Shown: positions 58,068 through 64,000 of the stretch, piece after piece
Position numbering within the stretch: position 1 is the first letter of the stretch
How the letters are laid out: each line of letters begins with the position of its first letter
Assembly: GCA_012845835.1 (NCBI GenBank)
Contig: JABAKD010000002.1
Location: 20,040,129 to 20,104,128 of the forward strand
Reading direction: 5' to 3'
Length of the DNA stretch: 64,000 nt
DNA from: Undaria pinnatifida
Lineage: Eukaryota; Sar; Phaeophyceae; Laminariales; Alariaceae
Translations under genes and position numbers: made by a program
The notes under the pieces: model-generated
The model's database searches: none
Told to the model about the DNA's origin: nothing
The model's input: only the letters and a program-made list of their open reading frames with translations

Positions 58068-58160
58068 AAAGGGGTTTTACCCCTTTGGAGCCCCTGAACC
58101 CCTCCCTATACTAAATCCAAGTAATGTTGCCTCCACAAACGGGTTTCCAGCTGTAAATTC
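58068..58160 (+). mobile_element. MITE, second copy of the GTTAACCCCTT family
   Basis: CCCTTTGGAGCCCCTGAACC, CCTCCCTATACTAAATCCAA and ACGGGTTTCCAGCTGTAAAT match the reverse complement of 62833-62923. The terminal repeats have drifted (AAAAGGGGTTTTACCCC). Confidence 0.7.
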
Positions 58161-59370
58161 CCAGAGGGGTTATAGAAAGGCCCGCGTTTGCCACGGCGGT
58201 GTACTTAGTTTTTTTTTTTTTTTTGCACTTGTGTGGAGTAAACACACGAAAGGGATTCAGGACCGAGAAGAAAAAGCTGCCACCTCATCCAAATTATGCT
58301 CCTACGCATAGATGCTGCCAGCTGTCGTGCACTCTCTCGTGGACTCGACATGTGTCGGGTCATTATTGTTGCGGACTTGAGATTAATGTAAGAGACGACA
58401 GCACAGCGACGGAACTTCTGCATTTTACACTTCAAATTTCAAATATAAATGCTGCCGGCGCTGGATCTGGCAATTCCGATGGAGAGACAAGGAGACACCA
58501 ACCAGATTGGGGGGGGGGGGGGTCAATGTCAAGCGCCTCAGCTTTTGCCTGCGACCTCTACTGCTGTAGGACAGACTATTGTTGCTATCGCGTGGCCTGC
58601 CCTGCTTGTGGCAATCGCAATACCTACAAGGTACAAGCTCAACAACAGCAGTGTTCGTCATTGATGACAAACTGCAAAGCAAACAGCAGCTCAAGCAAAA
58701 TGAAAAAACTACAAAAACAAAAGCAAAGACGACCTTCACCAGGCCTAGTAGCAGCAGGCAGGCCATACCTGCTCGATGTCGAGGCTTTCCGTTTGTCCCG
58801 AGGCTGGCCGCCAACACAAGCCCAGCAGTAAAACCACCAGGATGCTCCAGACGGGGATGGATGTGCCGGCTCTCAGCCCCAGGGGGCGAGATGGGCGACC
58901 CATATTGCGCGTTCTACTGATTATTTCTTACTATTTCTGTTGATACCAAACAAAGAGAGGGGATGAAAGATTCTTGCTCTCGCTAATACTACCAGCTCGA
59001 GAAGGATGTAGTTGGCTCCCCTGTCTGTGACGGGTTATTTGGGTTATTATTTCACACCCTTGCTCAGTGAAGTGCGTGGTTTTCCCACCGCGGCACCGGT
59101 TCGGCAGAAGACGAGTTTTCTCCCGGAGCCTGCACTCGACGTCGTTAGATTTCGCCCTGCTTTGTTGCAGCAGGTGCTGTGAAGTACCGGAATTTTAACG
59201 GGTTTACATACCGCGATGGCTTTTTCAAAGTAGGACACAGGGGTCGTGGTAGAGTTACGAAGGAGTGATCGTGTCGGAAATCTCTGTACTGCTGTGCAAA
59301 CGGAAAAAGCTCCTGCCAGCGTAAAGGTCGGGCGGAGCAGCAGCTAGCAGAGGCCGGAGCCGCGCCGAGG
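58161..59370. other. Unassigned region upstream of the GT14-like exon
   Basis: A 210-codon + frame (58199-58831) is T-rich at its start and contains poly(G) and CAG artefacts; no domain was recognised. The last 100 bases before 59371 probably hold the 5' UTR of the next gene. Confidence 0.4.
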
Positions 59371-59778
59371 ATGGTCCTCCCCCGTCGAAACCACGCCCGG
59401 CCGACGAGGCGACGCCACCTCGTAGGAATAGTTACCTTACTGAGTGTCGTGTTCTACATCGCGTACGTCTGGAACCCCTTCTTCTCTCCTTCCCGCACGT
59501 CCTCGTCCATACCGCCGTTCTCCCCTCCACCGGCGTCCCTGCTCCCGGCCAACGGAGCCCCCTATCGGGCTGATGTGTTCCCCGGTGATCCTTCTAAGTG
59601 GCGGGATCCCCAGCGAGACTTCGACGCGGAGTACGAGGAGGTAGTCGCGGCGGTGCCGAGCTTGCAAGGCACTCGCCCCGCTCGGCTTGCATTCTTGATC
59701 ATGGCGCACGGGCCAACGGACGTGAAGCTGCTCAAGAGGAGCCTCCCGTGGCTTTACAGCCCGCTCAATTTTTTCTTG
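59371..59778 (+). CDS. First exon of a second GT14-like glycosyltransferase
   Basis: The 136-codon exon runs from ATG (context GAGGATGG) to FFL, followed by a GTGGGT donor and a G/T-rich intron. The N-terminus is basic (MVLPRRNHARPTRRR), then one membrane segment (about residues 21-39, LVGIVTLLSVVFYIAYVW) and a Pro/Ser-rich stem: the layout of a Golgi type II enzyme. Residues 103-136 (ARLAFLIMAHGPTD..PLNFFL) align with ARVVFYIIVAGLTE..HFFLVHLDAK of the gene at 25.3 kb, but an intron interrupts at FFL where that gene is continuous. No further exon (VHLD, WGG or SASDLPL motifs) was found up to 64000, so the rest lies beyond the window or is lost. Confidence 0.7.
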
Positions 59779-60835
59779 GTGGGTGCCTGGGTGGGGTGGA
59801 GTGGGTTGGGTGCGGTGGGATGGAGTGGATTGGTGGGGTCTGGCGTGATTTGTAGTTGTGTTGTCTGGTTGCGGCGTCGTGTGTTCCTGTGCGTGTTGCG
59901 CTTCTTTTTGTCTCCTTGTGTCCAATGATGTGAAGTGTTTATTTAGCGTCACCGAGCGCTGCGGCGGTGTGATCTTGCCCCTGGGTATCGTGCTGTGCTC
60001 GTAATATACCGGTTTAGGGTCGAGGATTGTTGTGTTCTGCGTGCGTGGTGGAACAGGCAGCAGCATTGGCGTACGGATTGTCTACGATCTTAACATTCCT
60101 GACAATTTCCTCTCACAACAAGAACTACAGCAATACCGCAACCAGTACAACGGAATGCAGCACCTTGTTGTTTGAGCCGCAAATATATTGACTCCGAGTG
60201 TGTAAATCTGCTCGGATCAACCAGCACCTGTACGAGTGTGCTTCGCTTGCTCTCTCCGTGTACCTGGTACATACATACGAATCATGAAAGGATTTCGTTA
60301 CGTGAAGCGGAGAAACGCGGAGAGATGGAGTGTCGGGGCGTCGGGGCCTATAGCCTCTCAGCTGTATCGTGCTGTGCTCGTAACACCGGTTTATGTAGAA
60401 GAAGGATTGCGGTACGTGACGCGGAGTAACGCTGAGAATGGAGTGTCAAGGCGTCGGGGCCTATTGCCTACCAGGTATCAGCTACCAATTTGGCCCATGA
60501 CAGCAGCAGAACATCAGTTATTTTTAGTAGTATAAAAGCCGGACTACGAGTATGCAGTTTTTTTTCTGTTTTTTTTTCATCTCACTGATCATTCTCGCAT
60601 TACTCTCGCGCTCCCTCCCAGTACACTGCTGTAGTAACTCAGATCCGGGGTCACATAGCGGGGCCTCCTCCCCCCTCCCCACTACAGCAGTACTTCCTTC
60701 TTTTTTGTCGCGAGGAGAATTCAGCATTTTCTTCCCTCGTCGACTCGCGTCGAATTGTACCTACCCCCGCTGCTAAGCGCTTTCAGCAGTTGATCCTTTT
60801 TTTGTACTTTTGCAAATAAAGTCGAATCTCACCAC
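59779..60835. other. Intron or intergenic sequence; no further GT14 exon seen
   Basis: A direct duplication is visible: CGTTACGTGAAGCGGAGAAA with GGTACGTGACGCGGAGTAAC, and GTGCTCGTAATATACCGGTT with GTGCTCGTAACACCGGTTTA. No coding exon matched GT14 motifs. Confidence 0.45.
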
Positions 60836-60914
60836 AGTGGGAATCGAACTCAAGGACCAACGCTATTATTAATAGTAGTATTCGAGGGTAACGACTAGAC
60901 AACCGGGGCGACCG
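60836..60914 (-). repeat. tRNA-like element (Glu/Asp-type A box, SINE-like)
   Basis: The minus strand reads GTCGCCCCGGTTGTCTAGTC, then GTTA (A box like that of Glu or Asp tRNAs), and CTTGAGTTCGATTCCCACTG (B box in a fair T-arm). An ATTAATAATAG insertion replaces the anticodon arm, so it is a derived element, not a tRNA gene. Confidence 0.55.
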
Positions 60915-62832
60915 GCATATGTGACTGGCAATAAATACGTAGACCGTGGGAGCCGCTTCGATCTGCGAGGGGTGGATGGGTAGAGGATGGAAGGCGTTAC
61001 GCTCGCGTATCCACTGACGTCCACCATTACACCGTACCGTTATGGAAGCGATCGTCCGAGAGGGGGAGGAAAGGGGGGCGTAAGGGCGTGTTGACATTCA
61101 ATACAACCCCTAGTTTGTACCAGCTTGTACCTGGTACGTTGTTTTTTGTGGTTTGCAGTCTAGACCTATGTGGTGGGACAGCGACGATCGACACCGAATA
61201 CCGAGTATACTCTTGTACCTGTGGATTCATAATCGCGTTTTTGTTTTTCTATTCAAAACATGCGAAGACTCCTCTGCTTGCGATTCTACGTTCAGGCTAC
61301 TATTAACAAGAGTGGTTGCTCCGATAACTTGTCATCGTTACGGCCAGGAATATTACACACGCTGCTTGTGTCCACAGGGCTTGTGTCTCTCGCGCACCGA
61401 AACCGAGCGTGCCTGATGTGGGTGGGTAGACAGCACGCTTTGATGTGAAGAACACACAACATTGCAAGTATTGACAGCATGATGAGATTATAAGTAGCAG
61501 CGTTATTAATGGTGTAGAATTTTTCGCCAGGTCCCCAGGCACCACCTTTATACCGTCGAAGCCCTATAAACTCGGAGCACGTACCTGGCACATTTATGAT
61601 ACATAGACATCGTGGCTGCGCGTTATTAGTGCGGCACCTGGTACCTTTTATTGCGAGGTCCCGATTTTGTGTAGTGGTTATCGCTTGTCACGACCTCGTC
61701 CTACAGCAGTATCTCGGGTTAGTTCGGCGTCCCACTTTTAGTGCTGACATTGTCGGCAAGGTACCGCGCTTACGAGAGACCACGAATGTATTGTGTTGTA
61801 GTTCGTGGAGGCACTTGATTTTGTCCGATCTTGCAGCCCCAGCCAGGAAGCGAAAGTGTCTGTTGACGGTCTAGTTAGGCCCGTCATGACCTTCTTGGAC
61901 TTTTTATGCTATTTTTAGCGTGGAATTCTTTGACGGCTGTCCGTCAAGGGACGAGAGTGCCCTCAAACACAAGAGTCTTGGCCTGGTAGTGGATTGGAAA
62001 CCCCCTGTACAGCGGTACCAGTACACGAGTACGTCCTGCGCTTTATTCTATTTTGCCGTATTTTTTCGTTAGTCTCGTGGCTTTTGCCTTGTCTCCACCT
62101 TTGAAGGCAACTTCCAATGCGAAGAAATGTCTCGAAAACTGCGAATATGCGAATGTACGTAGTGAGTAGTGAGGGTTAGGTATGGTGCCGTAGCTTACCT
62201 GGTAGTTTTTATTTGATCTCATACTATTCCTGTAGTCTTTGCTTCTATCGCTTTTCCTTTAATACCCCTCCCCATGGTATTAACAGCAGTATTTTTATAC
62301 CGGTGCTACTTTTAAGATATACGAGTCTTGTATACCGGCCAACGGCGACCAGTAGGATAAAATGCTGGTACCAGGCAGTTAACTTTGGTCGCAAATGTTA
62401 GCTGGCAGTTTGCTGAGCTTGACTGGTATGTATTGTTGGGTGGTAGGGTGGAGGAGTAAAAGCCAACTTAGTCTTTATTAGTCAACACCACTCGTTTCGC
62501 CGCAAACGCTCCAGCTAGATCCAAGCGCGCTGAACTGCGCAAATTTCCGCACGCAATATCTACCTGGCGACTGTAGAACCTAGCCAACGAAGAGTTGGTC
62601 TGAGACGACTTGTTAATCAGCCGACTCCCACACCCCTACAGTTATCAGATTATCGCCGAAGCTCTAAGTAGTGCACGTACGTACACACGCAACCATGGAT
62701 ACTTATTACCAGGTATATAATACATGGACAGAGTAGTACAAGAACGCTCCGACCATCCTTGCGCCGCTGAATCTGAACTAGTTCTCGTGTGGAGCGCTGG
62801 GTCTTTGATGCTCTGCTTATTTTGACAACGTG
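60915..62832. other. No gene recognised
   Basis: Frames are short, overlapping and without domains. TACCWGGTA motifs lie at 61128, 62196 and 62707. A small hairpin (TTTGACGGCTGTCCGTCAA) is at 61930-61948. Confidence 0.45.
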
Positions 62833-62923
62833 GTTAACCCCTTCACAACTTGAAACCTGTTTTTGGGGACACATCACTTGGATTTAGTGTAGGGAGGGGT
62901 TCGGGGGCTCTAAAGGGGTTAAC
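62833..62923 (-). mobile_element. 91-bp MITE with perfect GTTAACCCCTT ends
   Basis: GTTAACCCCTT at 62833-62843 is exactly inverted at 62913-62923. The interior (reverse strand) reads AGCCCCCGAACCCCTCCCTA, CACTAAATCCAAGTGATGTG and ACAGGTTTCAAGTTGTGAA. Copies at 58068-58160 and 4141-4215 share the interior. Confidence 0.82.
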
Positions 62924-63536
62924 TTGCCCTGACATCTATACATATATTTATATATATATATATTTTCCCCCTGTTATCGCTTAACCCTACGGCATACGAG
63001 AGCTTGGCACTATTTCGAGAAAACTCATTCATTGGCCAACTTATGATATTTCGGGATGTCTCATTGGTCAACACACGCACACACAAATTCGCCCTCTGCT
63101 CGCGCTTGGCGCCCTGATTTCGCCCAGACCTGATCCCACCCGGGTCTGAGCCATCCAAGTTGACCACGGGTATGTAAGTAGCCGCTGGCAGGGCCCACCA
63201 AGCACCCTGATCCTATCTATGCCCACCAAAAATTGAGGCTCGACCGCAGCTATTTTGAGAGTCGGCCACAGCCAGCGACCAGTTTTTTTGAAAATGTTGC
63301 TAAGGGTGCTACAATTTCTCCAATAAGTGGTACGTGGGCCCTGGTAAGGAGGGTGCCATCACGGAAGTTGAATCTATCTGCGGTTTGTGCTGCTGTACGT
63401 GGAAGAATAGTCTGCAGCGGTAGGCGTGCTGGATACCGCTGGGTGGCAGGCAAGACGATGGCTGAGAGCTTCGATATGCTCGTAGTCCACCTGGTGCGTG
63501 TGCGTGTTCTTCACATCCGACATTAATTAAGCCGTT
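62924..63536. other. No gene recognised
   Basis: A + frame (63233-63526) and opposing minus frames carry no recognisable domain. A TATATATATA run is at 62950-62964. Confidence 0.4.
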
Positions 63537-63640
63537 TAATTTACCCATATCGACAATCAGCACAACCGGTGTCCGCGCCGGTTCTTCATCTCAGAGAGAG
63601 ATATCTGGCACGTACGAGCTCTGTTGTCACAAACTATGAT
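63537..63640 (+). repeat. Dispersed repeat family 2, copy near the window end
   Basis: ATTTACCCATATCGACAATC, AGCACAACCGGTGTCCGCGC and ACGAGCTCTGTTGTCACAAA match 2497-2580. An inverted fragment (CCAGCACGGACACTGGGTGT) follows at 63837-63860. Confidence 0.65.
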
Positions 63641-64000
63641 AAAATAAACTATACATCTACATCTACATTGCGAATTCAATAAGGGCACCCCATGCCCTGT
63701 GTTATCATGTGCCCATTACTCTTCTTGGATGGAGAGAGTTAATTTCATGGTACAAGTTTTTCATTTGTCCATATGTACGCATTTTTGCTATTGTCGTGGT
63801 TTGTGGTCAGAGGTTATATCTCTGTTGGAGGAAGAACCAGCACGGACACTGGGTGTGCACAACGGGTGGAAATGACGCTTTCAGTGTGAGGAGCACACGC
63901 AAAGCAGTACCGTTAGCAGATGCTACTGTGCCTGGTTACACACAGTGGTTCAGTTTCGATAGGGAGCGCTACAACTTTGATCTTCGTACCAGCCATGCGC

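Noticed and set aside
58199-58831. 210-codon + frame as a gene
   Set aside because: It starts with a poly(T)-encoded Phe run and contains a poly(G) run and CAG-rich parts. An equally long minus frame overlaps it and no domain is recognisable.
1-64000. CRISPR arrays, bacterial operons, rRNA genes
   Set aside because: Repeats are tandem or dispersed without spacer structure, genes are split by spliceosomal introns, and no rRNA motifs were seen.

Overview
The window is nuclear DNA of an intron-rich eukaryote, most likely a stramenopile and probably a brown alga (an inference, not a database result). The signs are two multi-exon genes with short exons and GT-AG introns full of microsatellites and long poly(C)/poly(G) runs, two very different non-LTR retrotransposons, CCCTAA/TTAGGG-type repeats and dense short dispersed repeats. 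Most of the 64 kb is repeat-derived and non-coding.

Two genes can be assembled exon by exon. On the + strand (25.3-31.6 kb) eight exons encode a GT14-family glycosyltransferase (Core-2/I-branching/xylosyltransferase type); its 5' membrane-anchor exon was not found. On the - strand (55.4-46.2 kb) eight exons join in phase into a predicted 588-residue protein: N-terminal J-domain, Gly-rich region, poly-Gln region, then bulb-type (B-lectin, mannose-binding) repeats and an Asn/Ala/Lys-rich tail. This J-domain/B-lectin fusion is the most unusual coding feature. A first exon of a second GT14-like type II membrane protein lies at 59.4 kb; its remaining exons are not visible before the window ends.

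Mobile elements: a degenerate APE-type (RTE-like) LINE on the - strand (about 20.0-16.3 kb) carries frameshifts and an inserted 48-bp piece of a dispersed repeat. A degenerate RLE-type non-LTR element (about 38.3-42.0 kb, + strand) has an N-terminal Cys/His finger, RT, CCHC motif and restriction-like endonuclease. Small elements include a 386-bp fold-back element, a 91-bp element with GTTAACCCCTT termini, tRNA-like SINE heads, and a repeat family whose three copies each sit within about 60 bp of an exon.

Layout: 1-16 kb repeats with one possible signal-anchor exon; 16-21 kb LINE and fold-back element; 21-25 kb repeats; 25-31.6 kb GT14 gene; 31.6-38 kb low complexity and a tRNA-like tandem; 38-42 kb RLE element; 42-46 kb low complexity with weak exon candidates; 46-55.5 kb J-domain/lectin gene; 55.5-64 kb satellites, MITEs and the GT14-like exon. 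The genes share no obvious pathway. A glycosyltransferase and a lectin-bearing chaperone cofactor could both act in the secretory pathway, but that is speculation.
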